From the NCBI GenBank assembly GCA_965247525.1, contig OZ252015.1, positions 682,001 through 746,000 on the forward strand: a DNA stretch of 64,000 nt, given 5' to 3'. The position numbers and the translations under genes are program-made. Positions 49,780 through 58,466 of this stretch are shown here, in pieces (positions within the stretch are counted from its first letter, which is position 1; each line of letters opens with the position of its first letter). This DNA comes from JAZKID01 sp965247525 (GTDB lineage: Bacteria > Pseudomonadota > Alphaproteobacteria > Rhizobiales > UBA4765). Below the pieces are notes generated by a model. It saw nothing but the letters and a program-made list of their open reading frames with translations. It was not told where the DNA came from and searched no databases.

Positions 49780-51293
49780 TTCTGCCCTTTCGCATGGCTG
49801 AATAAATCATCGCTCCCTGTGGCATTGTCGCCGATCTCGACGCGTCCGTCACTAAATTCGATGGATAAGGATTTACCCTTATCATAGTCATTGGCCCGCA
49901 TGACAATTGTCTCATCCTGCCGCACAACCGCAAAACCGCGCGCCAAAACGCTGCGATAACTTAAACTCGACAGCAATTGCGTTTTGCTTGCCAGCGCGCG
50001 TTTCTGCTGTTTCAGCTGCGAAGAGTAAGCATTTTGCAACCTGTCATGAAAATCGCGCAGGCGCTGTGATTGCTGCTGCCGTTTTTGGATGAGCGGCGCT
50101 GGCGACAAACGGCGTGCAAGCGTTGCAAACTCTTTACGTTTGTCGCGCACCGACAATGCGCGTGCGCATCGCGTCGACAATGTCTGCGCCCTTTCACGCA
50201 TGCGCTGCAGACGCTGCGCCAATAACGGAACTGACAGGCCTTGCGCACTTTTGCCGAGCTTTGAGCGTTTGTGTTGAAAAGCTGTAAAAGCGGCGCGCGT
50301 CAGTTTCTCGTTTGTGTGGTCAACCCGCTGACGCGGCATGGCAAGCAACGTATCCAGACGCGGCAGTGCCCGAAGGCTTGCCTCAAGATTTTTAACACTG
50401 CGCTGCGTGATATTCCTCACCGCCCGCATGTTGCGTGCGCCAAGTTCTCCAAGCTGCGCCAGAAGATCACTGCGCACCCGCAGCGCCAATTCGACAGAGG
50501 CCGTTGGTGTTGGCGCGCGAAGATCGGCGACGTGATCGAGCAGCGTCCAGTCAGTTTCATGGCCGATCGCCGAAATCAGCGGAATGGCGCTTTGCGCTGC
50601 GGCGCGCACCACGCGCTCCTCGTTAAAGCCCCACAGATCTTCAAGACTGCCGCCACCGCGTGCGACGATAATCAGATCCGGCTTTTGAAAATGGACCGAG
50701 GGAGTGTTGAAGCCTTCAATTGCGGTCGCGACTTCTTCAGCGCTTGTTTCACCTTGCACCCGCACCGGCCAGACGATAACACGCAGCGGAAAACGATCCG
50801 CAATCCTGTGCAGCATATCACGGATAACAGCGCCTGTTGGTGAGGTGATGATACCGATAGTCAGCGGCAAATGTGGCAGCGCCCTTTTACGTGCGTCTGC
50901 AAAAAGGCCTTCTGCTGCAAATTTGCGGCGGCGCTCTTCCAAAAGCGCCATCAACGCGCCAGCGCCTGCAGGCTCCATGCGCTCAATCACGATCTGGTAT
51001 TTTGAACTTCCGGGATAGGTCGTCACCTTTCCGGTGGCGATGACTTCAAGCCCTTCTTCAGGTTTGAATTTCAGCTTGCCCATGCTGCCGCGCCAGATGA
51101 CGGCTTCGATTTTCGCACTGGCGTCTTTCAGCGCAAAATAGGCATGGCCGGATGAATGCGGGCCGCGATAGCCGGAGATTTCGCCGCGCAAACGCACATA
51201 GCCATAGCTGTCTTCAATCGTGCGTTTGAGCGAAGAGCTCAGCTCGCTGACGGAATATTCGGCAATATTGGTGGCACTCTCTTGCAGGCTCAT
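49776..51293 (-). CDS. xseA: Exodeoxyribonuclease VII large subunit
   Basis: Catalytic subunit of ExoVII, a metal-independent single-strand DNA exonuclease. The protein from ATG 51293 (MSLQESATNIAEYSVSELSS) is 505 residues. It shows an N-terminal OB-fold (VRLRGEISGYRGPHSSGHAYFALKD, read in part), the catalytic-domain signatures ITSPTGAVIRDML, VWPVRVQGE, DLIIVARGGGSLEDLWGFNEE and SAIGHETDWTLLDHVADLRAPTPTAS, and a long coiled C-terminus. A longer frame from 51485 runs through the purD promoter region and lacks family sequence. The small subunit xseB is not in the window. Divergent from purD. Confidence 0.96.
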   Translation of the reverse strand: MSLQESATNIAEYSVSELSSSLKRTIEDSYGYVRLRGEISGYRGPHSSGHAYFALKDASAKIEAVIWRGSMGKLKFKPEEGLEVIATGKVTTYPGSSKYQIVIERMEPAGAGALMALLEERRRKFAAEGLFADARKRALPHLPLTIGIITSPTGAVIRDMLHRIADRFPLRVIVWPVRVQGETSAEEVATAIEGFNTPSVHFQKPDLIIVARGGGSLEDLWGFNEERVVRAAAQSAIPLISAIGHETDWTLLDHVADLRAPTPTASVELALRVRSDLLAQLGELGARNMRAVRNITQRSVKNLEASLRALPRLDTLLAMPRQRVDHTNEKLTRAAFTAFQHKRSKLGKSAQGLSVPLLAQRLQRMRERAQTLSTRCARALSVRDKRKEFATLARRLSPAPLIQKRQQQSQRLRDFHDRLQNAYSSQLKQQKRALASKTQLLSSLSYRSVLARGFAVVRQDETIVMRANDYDKGKSLSIEFSDGRVEIGDNATGSDDLFSHAKGQK

Positions 51294-51329
51294 CACCACG
51301 TGATCTAAGACATTTACAGGGAAAATTCC

Positions 51330-52586
51330 ATGATGAATGTGCTTCTTATCGGTTCCGGTGGGCGCGAGCATGCGCTGGCGCTGGCGCTTTGCCGCAGCAA
51401 AGGCCTGAAAAAACTGTTTTGTGCGCCGGGCAACCCTGGAATTGCGGAAGTGGCTGAATGTGTCACGCTCGATACCGCCAACCACCCGGCCGTTATTCAG
51501 TTTTGCAAGCTGATGGCCATCGGTTTTGTGGTGATTGGCCCTGAAACACCTTTGGTCGCCGGACTTGTCGACGACCTTGATGCGGCTGGCATTCAGGCTT
51601 TTGGCCCGTCAAAAGCTGCAGCAAAGCTGGAAGGGTCAAAAGAGTTCACAAAAATACTTTGCGACGAAAATAACATTCCGACCGCGCGCTGGCGTGCATT
51701 TGAAAATGCGGCCGCTGCTATTGAGTATACTCAGACCCACAGCCTGCCAATTGTCATTAAGGCCGACGGTCTTGCCGCCGGAAAAGGCGTGACGATTGCC
51801 GCAAATCTTGAAGACGCGGCGCAGGCGATCAAAGACTGTTTCGAAACGAAAGGCGCCAAGCTTGTCATTGAGGATTATCTCGATGGCGAAGAGGTCTCGT
51901 TTTTTGTTTTATGTGATAGGACCAATGTTCTGCCGCTGACAAGTGCGCAGGACCACAAACGCGCTTGTGACGGCGATAAAGGCCCCAATACCGGCGGCAT
52001 GGGCGCGTATTCGCCTGCATCGATTTTTACAAAAGCGATTGAGCGCGATGTTCTTTCAAAGATTGTCCTACCCACCATCAAGGCTATGAAACAGCGCGGC
52101 ACGCCCTTCAAAGGTGTGTTGTTTGTGGGTCTGATGCTGACAAAAAACGGGCCGCAGCTGATCGAATACAATTGCCGCTTTGGCGACCCGGAAACGCAAG
52201 TGATTTTGCCGCGCCTGCGCTCCGACCTGCTTGAACTTCTGATCGCCAGCGCTGATGGCACGCTGGATCAAAAAACGGCGCTGTTTCGCGATGATGCTGC
52301 ACTGACACTTGTCTATGCCGCGAAAGGCTATCCCGCGGCGTTTGACAAAGGCAGCGCGATACAATTACCGCCCTCTATTGCCAGCGATACAATTGTCATC
52401 ACCCATGCCGGAACGGCGATGAAAGGCACGCAGCTTGTGGCCAATGGCGGGCGCGTGCTCAATGTAACGGCGATGGCATCCAGCCTGCAACAGGCGCATG
52501 ATCTGGCCTATACCGCGATCAAAACCATCGACTGGCCTGAAGGTTTTTACCGCAGTGACATTGGCTGGCGCGCGCTTGCAAATTAG
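51330..52586 (+). CDS. purD: Phosphoribosylamine-glycine ligase
   Basis: Second step of purine synthesis, an ATP-grasp ligase of 418 residues. Features: NVLLIGSGGREHALALAL, FCAPGNPGIAEVAECV, VVIGPETPLVAGLVDDL, the ATP-grasp loop IVIKADGLAAGKGVTIA, EEVSFFVLCDRTNVLPLTSAQDHKR, GPNTGGMGAYSPA and YNCRFGDPETQ. Two consecutive ATGs could start it. It uses glycine, which also controls the gcv operon in this window. Its stop overlaps the tadA stop in the four bases TTAG. Confidence 0.97.
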   Translation: MMNVLLIGSGGREHALALALCRSKGLKKLFCAPGNPGIAEVAECVTLDTANHPAVIQFCKLMAIGFVVIGPETPLVAGLVDDLDAAGIQAFGPSKAAAKLEGSKEFTKILCDENNIPTARWRAFENAAAAIEYTQTHSLPIVIKADGLAAGKGVTIAANLEDAAQAIKDCFETKGAKLVIEDYLDGEEVSFFVLCDRTNVLPLTSAQDHKRACDGDKGPNTGGMGAYSPASIFTKAIERDVLSKIVLPTIKAMKQRGTPFKGVLFVGLMLTKNGPQLIEYNCRFGDPETQVILPRLRSDLLELLIASADGTLDQKTALFRDDAALTLVYAAKGYPAAFDKGSAIQLPPSIASDTIVITHAGTAMKGTQLVANGGRVLNVTAMASSLQQAHDLAYTAIKTIDWPEGFYRSDIGWRALAN

Positions 52587-53053
52587 CGCTCACGCCTCAC
52601 TTTAAAAAAATCACGCAACAGAAGAGACGCCTCTTCACCACGCACGCCTCCATATACCTCCGGCCTGTGATGGCATGTTGCGGTATTGAAAAAGCGCACG
52701 CCATTGTCGACAGCGCCGCCCTTTTCATCGGCCGCGGCATAATAAAGCCGCCTGATGCGCGCCAACGACAGCGCCGCCGCGCACATGGTGCAGGGCTCCA
52801 GCGTGACATAGAGATCGCAGCCCAAAAGCCTTTCGCTACCGCGTTTGCTGCCCGCCTCGCGCAAGGCCAGCACTTCGGCATGGGCGGTCGGGTCATTGGT
52901 TTCAACTGTCCGGTTGCCCTGAACAGACAGGATTTCACCCTGCGAACCCACCAGAACGGCGCCAACCGGCACCTCTCCGCGCTCCGCCGCATCGCGCGCT
53001 GCGGCAAAGGCCAAAGCCCATATTTCGTCCTGTCTTTTTTCTGCGCTCGCCAT
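52583..53053 (-). CDS. tadA: tRNA-specific adenosine deaminase
   Basis: Converts the wobble adenosine of tRNA-Arg(ACG) to inosine. The 156-residue protein, from ATG 53053 (MASAEKRQDEIWALAFAAA), has the zinc site His58 (TAHAEVLAL, catalytic Glu60) and Cys88, Cys91 (LEPCTMCAAAL), together with GEVPVGAVLV and FNTATCHHRPEVYGGV. A longer frame upstream overlaps the rluB-type gene and is not used. It is divergent from that gene with only 23 bases between starts, so the two share one promoter region. Confidence 0.96.
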   Translation of the reverse strand: MASAEKRQDEIWALAFAAARDAAERGEVPVGAVLVGSQGEILSVQGNRTVETNDPTAHAEVLALREAGSKRGSERLLGCDLYVTLEPCTMCAAALSLARIRRLYYAAADEKGGAVDNGVRFFNTATCHHRPEVYGGVRGEEASLLLRDFFKVRRER

Positions 53054-53076
53054 AAAAGATGTGCTATCACGCCGCG

Positions 53077-55278
53077 ATGGTTGATAAAAAGAGCTTCCCG
53101 AAAAAAGAGTACAGTGCCCGCCGCCCCCCACGCGAGGGTGATGAGAGGCCACGTTTTGACAAACGCGGCAAAACCGACGGCGGCAAGTTTGGGAGTGGCA
53201 AATCTGCAGGCGACAAGCCGAGAGGGGCAAAGCCCGCTGGCGACAGGCCTTATGGCGACAAGCCATCATTTTCCGGTAAAAGAGACCAGCCGGGCGGCAG
53301 CAAGTTTCCGCCCCGCAAAACAGGTGGCCTGCGCAAAGGCCCGGAAGTCAGTGAATATGAAGGCGAGCGCATCGCCAAGGTGATTGCGCGCGCGGGACTG
53401 GGCTCGCGCCGCGATGCCGAAGAGGCGATTGAAAAAGGCCGTGTCGAAGTCAACGGCCGCGTCATCGATAGCCCTGCCCTTAATGTCACAGAATCCGACC
53501 GTATTTTCCTTGATGGTCACCACCTGCCGCAGCGCGACCGCACGCGCCTCTGGCTCTATCACAAGCCTAAAGGCCTTGTGACCACAGAAAAAGATCCCGA
53601 AGGCCGCCAGACGGTTTTTGAAACGCTGCCGCGCGAAATGCCGCGTGTGATGTCGGTGGGTCGCCTCGACATTAACACTGAAGGTCTTTTGCTTCTCACC
53701 AATGATGGCGGGTTGAAGCGCGTTTTAGAGCTTCCCTCGACAGGCTGGCTGCGCCGTTACCGTGTGCGTGCCTATGGCACTATCGAACAGTTTCAGCTCG
53801 ACGCCATTAAAGACGGCGTTGAAATTGAAGGCATTAAATATGGCGCGATCGAAGCATCGATCGAGCGCAAGACCGGCGACAATGTCTGGCTGATCATGGG
53901 CATTCGCGAAGGCAAAAATCGTGAAATTAAAAACATTGCCACGCATCTTGGCCTGACCGTCAACCGCTTGATCCGTATCTCGTTTGGCCCCTTCCAGCTT
54001 CGGGACATGGAACAGGGTGAAATTCAGGAAACATCGATTAAACTTCTGCAGGACCAGTTGGGCGCGCGCCTGATGCGCGAGGCCAATATTGACCTGTCGA
54101 AAGGCAACACCGCCATTCATCCGACACCGCGCCTTGAAAAACATGGAAGCGACAGGCCGACACGCTTTTCAGAAGGGCGCGCTACGCAAAAAGCTGAAGC
54201 TTTTGCCGATCTTCAGGACAGTGACGGCCGAAAAGTCGCAACGGATGAGCAGACCAGCCGCATGACATTACGGCCCAAACGCCTGCAGGACCGCAAAGGC
54301 CGCGATGTCGAAGTGAGCAAAAGCTTTAGTGAAAATGCGTATCTCAAACGCAAAACCAAGCGCGACACACCTGCATCTTCAAATGAAGACGCACCGCGCC
54401 GGCGTTTTTCCAGCGATGGCGAAAAGCGAGAATATAAAGCCCGCGACAGTGGTGATGGTGAAAAGCGCAGCTATCGTCAACGCGACAGCGCCGATGGTGA
54501 AAAGAGAAGCTATCGACCACGCGACAGTGGCGATGGTGAAAAACGTCCCTACCGCCCGCGTGAGGCGAGCGGCGACAAGCCATTTCGTAAGCCTTATGGT
54601 GACCGCCCAAGCGGAGGCGCGCGCGGCGGTGAACGTGGCGGCCAGCGTTTTGAAAAACGCGGCGATGGTGAAAAGCGAGAGTATAAACCCCGCGACAGCG
54701 GTGATGGTGAAAAACGCAGCTATCGCCCACGCGAAGCGAACGGCGACAAGCCATTTCGCAAACCTTACGGTGACCGGCCAAGCGGCGGTGCGCGCGGCGG
54801 CCAGCGTTTTGAAAAACGTGGTGATGGCGAGAAACGCAGCTACAAACCCCGCGACAGTGGTGACGGCGAAAAGCGCCCCTATCGTCCGCGCGAGCCAAGC
54901 GGCGACAAGCCATTTCGTAAACCCTATGGTGACCGCCCAAGCGGCGGCGAACGCGGCGGCGCACGCAACGGCCAGCGTTTTGAAAAACGTGGTGATAGTG
55001 AGAAGCGAGAGTACAAACCGCGTGAAAGCGGAGACGGCGAGAAACGTCCTTACCGCTCACGTGACGCCAGCGGGGATGGTGAAAAAAGAGCCTACAAGCC
55101 ACGCGAAGGGGCTGGCGACAGACCACGCTTTGGAAAGCCCGACGGCAAAAAGCCGTTTGGTGCAAAGCGGCCGTCAGGCGGCGGCAAGCCGGGTGGCGGG
55201 CGTAGTTTTGGCAAACCAGGCGCAAAACCTGCCTCGCGCGGCGGCCCGGCAAGACGCGGGCCTCCCCGGGCAAAATAA
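53077..55278 (+). CDS. RsuA/RluB-type pseudouridine synthase with long repetitive basic tail
   Basis: rRNA pseudouridine synthase, 733 residues from ATG 53077 (MVDKKSFPKKEYSARR). A basic Gly/Lys/Arg linker covers residues 1-90, the S4 RNA-binding domain about 95-145 (AKVIARAGLGSRRDAEEAIEKGRVEVNG, read in part), and the catalytic domain about 155-330, with Asp198 in VGRLDINTEGLLLLTNDG. The remaining about 400 residues are a tail built of near-identical Arg/Lys/Gly/Asp-rich blocks such as GDGEKRSYRPRD and SGDKPFRKPYGDRPSGG. The core fits RluB (23S U2605); the tail is probably a disordered RNA-binding extension. It precedes rsmD without a gap. An ATG 18 bases upstream is possible. Confidence 0.92.
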   Translation: MVDKKSFPKKEYSARRPPREGDERPRFDKRGKTDGGKFGSGKSAGDKPRGAKPAGDRPYGDKPSFSGKRDQPGGSKFPPRKTGGLRKGPEVSEYEGERIAKVIARAGLGSRRDAEEAIEKGRVEVNGRVIDSPALNVTESDRIFLDGHHLPQRDRTRLWLYHKPKGLVTTEKDPEGRQTVFETLPREMPRVMSVGRLDINTEGLLLLTNDGGLKRVLELPSTGWLRRYRVRAYGTIEQFQLDAIKDGVEIEGIKYGAIEASIERKTGDNVWLIMGIREGKNREIKNIATHLGLTVNRLIRISFGPFQLRDMEQGEIQETSIKLLQDQLGARLMREANIDLSKGNTAIHPTPRLEKHGSDRPTRFSEGRATQKAEAFADLQDSDGRKVATDEQTSRMTLRPKRLQDRKGRDVEVSKSFSENAYLKRKTKRDTPASSNEDAPRRRFSSDGEKREYKARDSGDGEKRSYRQRDSADGEKRSYRPRDSGDGEKRPYRPREASGDKPFRKPYGDRPSGGARGGERGGQRFEKRGDGEKREYKPRDSGDGEKRSYRPREANGDKPFRKPYGDRPSGGARGGQRFEKRGDGEKRSYKPRDSGDGEKRPYRPREPSGDKPFRKPYGDRPSGGERGGARNGQRFEKRGDSEKREYKPRESGDGEKRPYRSRDASGDGEKRAYKPREGAGDRPRFGKPDGKKPFGAKRPSGGGKPGGGRSFGKPGAKPASRGGPARRGPPRAK
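54416..55130 (+). repeat. Coding tandem repeats in the pseudouridine synthase tail
   Basis: The DNA encodes about three and a half copies of a 53-57-residue unit, roughly 160-170 bases long. Each unit has two GDGEKR-type heptads, then SGDKPFRKPYGDRPSGG, a variable GGARGG or GGERGG stretch, and QRFEKR. Units differ mainly by insertion or loss of a short Gly/Arg/Glu piece and by single codons, and synonymous changes are frequent, which suggests selection on the protein rather than very recent slippage. The same periodicity creates long open frames on both strands (see rejected items). Confidence 0.85.
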
Positions 55279-55836
55279 ATGCGCGTCATTGCCGGTCAAT
55301 ATAAAGGTCGCGCGATCAGCGCGCCCCAAACGCAGGACATCCGGCCGACATCTGACCGCCTACGTGAAACGCTTTTCAATATTCTCGTGCATGCGCCTGA
55401 TTTCAATATTGCGGACAAACGCGTGCTCGACCTTTTCGCCGGAACCGGCGCGCTCGGTATTGAAGCTTTATCGCGCGGCGCAAGCTTTTGTCTCTTTGTC
55501 GATAACGGCGTTGAAGCCCGCAGCCTTCTTCGGACAAACACGGAGGCTTTTGGCCTGAACGGCATTACAAAAATCTACAAACGCGACGCGGCCGATCTTG
55601 GCCCTGTCGGCGCGTTGCAGGCTTTCGATCTTGTCTTTTGCGATCCGCCATATGGCAAAGGGCTCGCCGAACAGGCGCTTGCAAGCGCTGCACAAGGCGG
55701 CTGGCTTAAAAGCGGCGCGTGCATTGTTGTCGAAGAGCGCGCGGGCATTGGCTTACACCTCCCCGCACAATTTCAAAAAAGTGATGGGCGCGCTGTTGGC
55801 GAAAGCGCGCTGCACATTTATAATTATGAGAACTAG
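55279..55836 (+). CDS. rsmD: 16S rRNA (guanine966-N2)-methyltransferase
   Basis: SAM-dependent methyltransferase acting on G966 of 16S rRNA, 185 residues. Family features: MRVIAGQYKGRAISAPQTQDIRPTSDRLRETLFNIL (read in part), the SAM site VLDLFAGTGALGIEALSRGA, and the catalytic DPPYGKGLAEQAL. The ATG follows the pseudouridine synthase stop directly, so the two rRNA-modification genes are coupled. Its stop overlaps the stop of the convergent orphan gene in the four bases CTAG. Confidence 0.96.
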   Translation: MRVIAGQYKGRAISAPQTQDIRPTSDRLRETLFNILVHAPDFNIADKRVLDLFAGTGALGIEALSRGASFCLFVDNGVEARSLLRTNTEAFGLNGITKIYKRDAADLGPVGALQAFDLVFCDPPYGKGLAEQALASAAQGGWLKSGACIVVEERAGIGLHLPAQFQKSDGRAVGESALHIYNYEN

Positions 55837-56621
55837 TTACCGTTTTGGGTAAAGATTGAATCGAGATAATCATCCTTAAAAACATAGCGCGACTCTTTCT
55901 CAGTCAAATCCGTATAGGGACTGAATACAGACCAGCTATCGCCCATAGTGAAAGGTTGTATGCCGCTGGTTTCTTTAATTGTTTTGAATAGCTGGCTGTC
56001 TGGCGTAATCTTGTTTGAAGTGCCTAGCCCATAAATGTTAGCAACCGCACTTTTTAGTTTTAAAATTTCACTGTCTGATAAAATCTCGTTTTCAGACTTA
56101 ATGCACTCTGTATTGCGTTCTTTCAACCAAGCCTTATCCGCGCTCAGTCGATCACCGACTTTATAGCCAAGAAGACGTCCAAATATCACTGACGTCAAAT
56201 CCAGTTTCGTATCAGTCGATTGATAATCATTGGGTTTTTCCAAAGTCCCATTCTTTTTTTCTGGATTCCAGAAGAAAAATGATTCATTTTTTCCGTCACG
56301 ACATTTGTAACGATCATTGTCGTTATTAAGAATGCCAGCTTCACGCGCTTTATTAATAATAATCTCAAAGTTCTGGCGCGACATTTTGCCAATTTTCTTG
56401 TCTGGCGCTGCCGTGAAAAACGCCTTGATGGCATCGCGATCGCCGGAATTCAAAATACCGAACGCATTCTCGATTTTTGTGTTTTCGTCCTGATCTTTTT
56501 TGATTGTTTCAGCCTGTTTTAGAGCTTCTGCTTCCCTTTTTTTAATTTCGGCTTTGAAAGCGGTCTGTTTTTTTGAAAGCGCGACGTATTTGTTTGTATG
56601 GGTTTTTGAAAGCTGAACCAT
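55833..56621 (-). CDS. Unknown AT-rich orphan, 262 residues
   Basis: I do not recognise this protein. The start is ATG 56621 (MVQLSKTHTNKYVALSKKQ), with AGGAG 8 bases upstream; a longer frame to 56711 lacks a Shine-Dalgarno. An N-terminal Lys/Glu/Gln-rich coiled coil (about 15-55) is followed by a mixed region with NAFGILNSGDRDAIKAFF, NFEIIINKAREAGILNND, FFFWNPEKKNG, and a C-terminus with MGDSWSVFSPYTDLTEKESRY. There is no signal peptide or membrane segment. Base composition is strikingly lower than the neighbours (19 of 60 bases are G or C at 56041-56100). It lies between rsmD and mutL and may be acquired. Confidence 0.72.
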   Translation of the reverse strand: MVQLSKTHTNKYVALSKKQTAFKAEIKKREAEALKQAETIKKDQDENTKIENAFGILNSGDRDAIKAFFTAAPDKKIGKMSRQNFEIIINKAREAGILNNDNDRYKCRDGKNESFFFWNPEKKNGTLEKPNDYQSTDTKLDLTSVIFGRLLGYKVGDRLSADKAWLKERNTECIKSENEILSDSEILKLKSAVANIYGLGTSNKITPDSQLFKTIKETSGIQPFTMGDSWSVFSPYTDLTEKESRYVFKDDYLDSIFTQNGN

Positions 56622-56713
56622 AATATTACTCCTGAAATATAGATTTTGTTTTATAAGATAAGACAAAGCTGTCAAATCACAATAATTCCTAAAATTTGAA
56701 TCAAATTTCAACT

Positions 56714-58444
56714 TTACCGCCGGCTGAACAGCCGTTCTAAATCATGCCGGCTCAGATGAACATAAGTCGGGCGGCCATGATTGCACGTGCCGCTGAGCGG
56801 TGTTGTTTCCATCTCGCGCAGCAAAGCGTTCATTTCTTCCTGCCGCAAAATGCGCCCCGCACGCACCGAACCATGGCAGGCGATTGTCGAGGCAATCGCC
56901 CAAAGCCTGTCCTCGGCCTTTGTGCTGCTGCCGAAGGTCAGAATTTCGTCAGCGATTGCGGAAAGCAGCTGCGTTGTTTCGGCGTCACCCGCCATCGACG
57001 GCACTTCGCGCACGAGAATTTGGTCGGGGCCAAAGCTTTCTATCGCAAAGCCCCATTTTTGCAGTTCGCCAGCTTCACCGAGCAAGGCTTCGCATTGCGC
57101 AGCTGACAATTGCGGCAGATCAGGCACAAGCAGGATTTGCCGTGGCAGCCCTTGCCCCTGCAGTGCGGTTTTCAGTTTTTCATACACGATACGCTCATGG
57201 GCGGCGTGCTGGTCCACCAAGATGAGCCCATCTTCCGTTTGCGATAAAATATAAGTGGCATGCAGCTGTGCGCGCGCTGCTCCAAGCGGGTGATGAAGAG
57301 CGGTGATGTTCTCTTCGCTCATGCGCGCGAGCGGTGGCATATCTTGCATAAACGCTGACTGTTGCGCTTCGGCAAACCCTTGGCTTTGCAAAGGCGTGCC
57401 TGACTGGCTGTCCATATAATCATTCAGGCGATGCGACAGCGGTGTAATGCCGCTGCGCTCAAGCGCTGCCCTCACCGAACCGACAAGAAGACTGCGCATG
57501 GCAGCGGCGTCACGGAAACGAATTTCTGTTTTTGCAGGATGCACATTGACGTCAATGTCCTGTACATCGACATCAATGAAAAGCGCCGCAAAAGGAAAAC
57601 GGTCGCGGCGCAGCGTATCGCCGTAAGCGGCGCGCAGCGCGCCCATCAGTAATCTGTCGCGCACCGGCCTGCCATTGACGAACACAAACTGCATGCGGGT
57701 GGTGGGATGGTGCTGGGAGGGGTGGCCGATCAGCCCGCTTAAACTTAAAGCTTCGCCCAAGCCTTCAACCTCAAGCGCTTGCGCAATCAATGCCTCACCC
57801 AGCAAAGCAGAAAGCCGCGCGCGGCTTGGCGACGGTTCGGTCGTAGCGGCCACTTTTCGCGGCGCCTTGGCATCAAATGACCATGACAACGACACCGCAG
57901 GCTGCGCCAGTGCCAGCCGTTCAAGAACCTCAATAATCGCCGCACGCTCTGCCCGTTCCGATTTCAGGAATTTCAAACGCGCTGGAAACGCATGAAACAG
58001 ATCACGCAATTCAACAAGCGTGCCTTTGTCGCGCGCGGCGGGGCGAAGCGCACTCTGCGCGCTGTTGTCAACGCTTAAATGCCATGCGTGTGGTTCGCTG
58101 GCATGACGCGAGATGATTGATAAATGCGCGACCGCGCCGATAGAGGGCAATGCCTCACCGCGAAAGCCGAATGTGTGGATGTCGAGAAGATCGTCGCCCT
58201 TGATCTTGGACGTGGCATGGCGCGCAACTGCCATCTGCAGATCAGACGGCGTCATGCCGATGCCGTCGTCCTGAATGCGGATCATCTGCGCGCCGCTGCC
58301 GACAATTTCGATGCTGATATTGTGTGCACCGGCGTCGATGGCGTTTTCGACAAGTTCCTTGACGGCTGCGGCGGGACGCTCAATCACTTCGCCCGCAGCA
58401 ATGCGGTTTTGCAGGGCAAGAGGAAGCTGGCGAATTGTCGTCAT
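56714..58444 (-). CDS. mutL: DNA mismatch repair protein MutL
   Basis: Mismatch-repair coordinator of 576 residues from ATG 58444 (MTTIRQLPLALQNRIAAGEV). The GHKL ATPase motifs ELVENAIDAG, IQDDGIGM, HTFGFRGEALPSI and GTLVELRDLFHAFPARLKFLK are all present, followed by the transducer domain and NVHPAKTEIRF. The C-terminal domain has the endonuclease motif DQHAAHERIVYE, so this is a nicking MutL of the type found in organisms without MutH, and FGPDQILVREVP. A longer frame to 58594 overlaps pgi and was rejected. It follows pgi by 22 bases. Confidence 0.96.
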   Translation of the reverse strand: MTTIRQLPLALQNRIAAGEVIERPAAAVKELVENAIDAGAHNISIEIVGSGAQMIRIQDDGIGMTPSDLQMAVARHATSKIKGDDLLDIHTFGFRGEALPSIGAVAHLSIISRHASEPHAWHLSVDNSAQSALRPAARDKGTLVELRDLFHAFPARLKFLKSERAERAAIIEVLERLALAQPAVSLSWSFDAKAPRKVAATTEPSPSRARLSALLGEALIAQALEVEGLGEALSLSGLIGHPSQHHPTTRMQFVFVNGRPVRDRLLMGALRAAYGDTLRRDRFPFAALFIDVDVQDIDVNVHPAKTEIRFRDAAAMRSLLVGSVRAALERSGITPLSHRLNDYMDSQSGTPLQSQGFAEAQQSAFMQDMPPLARMSEENITALHHPLGAARAQLHATYILSQTEDGLILVDQHAAHERIVYEKLKTALQGQGLPRQILLVPDLPQLSAAQCEALLGEAGELQKWGFAIESFGPDQILVREVPSMAGDAETTQLLSAIADEILTFGSSTKAEDRLWAIASTIACHGSVRAGRILRQEEMNALLREMETTPLSGTCNHGRPTYVHLSRHDLERLFSRR

Positions 58445-58466
58445 GAAAACGTTATAGCAGCCAAGT

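Noticed and set aside
54344..55273. Long antisense open frame in the same repeats
   Set aside because: Cys/Arg/His-rich composition is an artefact of reading the repeat backwards; no start signal.
54329..55558. Long plus-strand open frame (409 codons) inside the pseudouridine synthase tail and rsmD start
   Set aside because: It is a shifted frame of the GC-rich tandem repeat; it carries no domain and runs into rsmD in the wrong phase.
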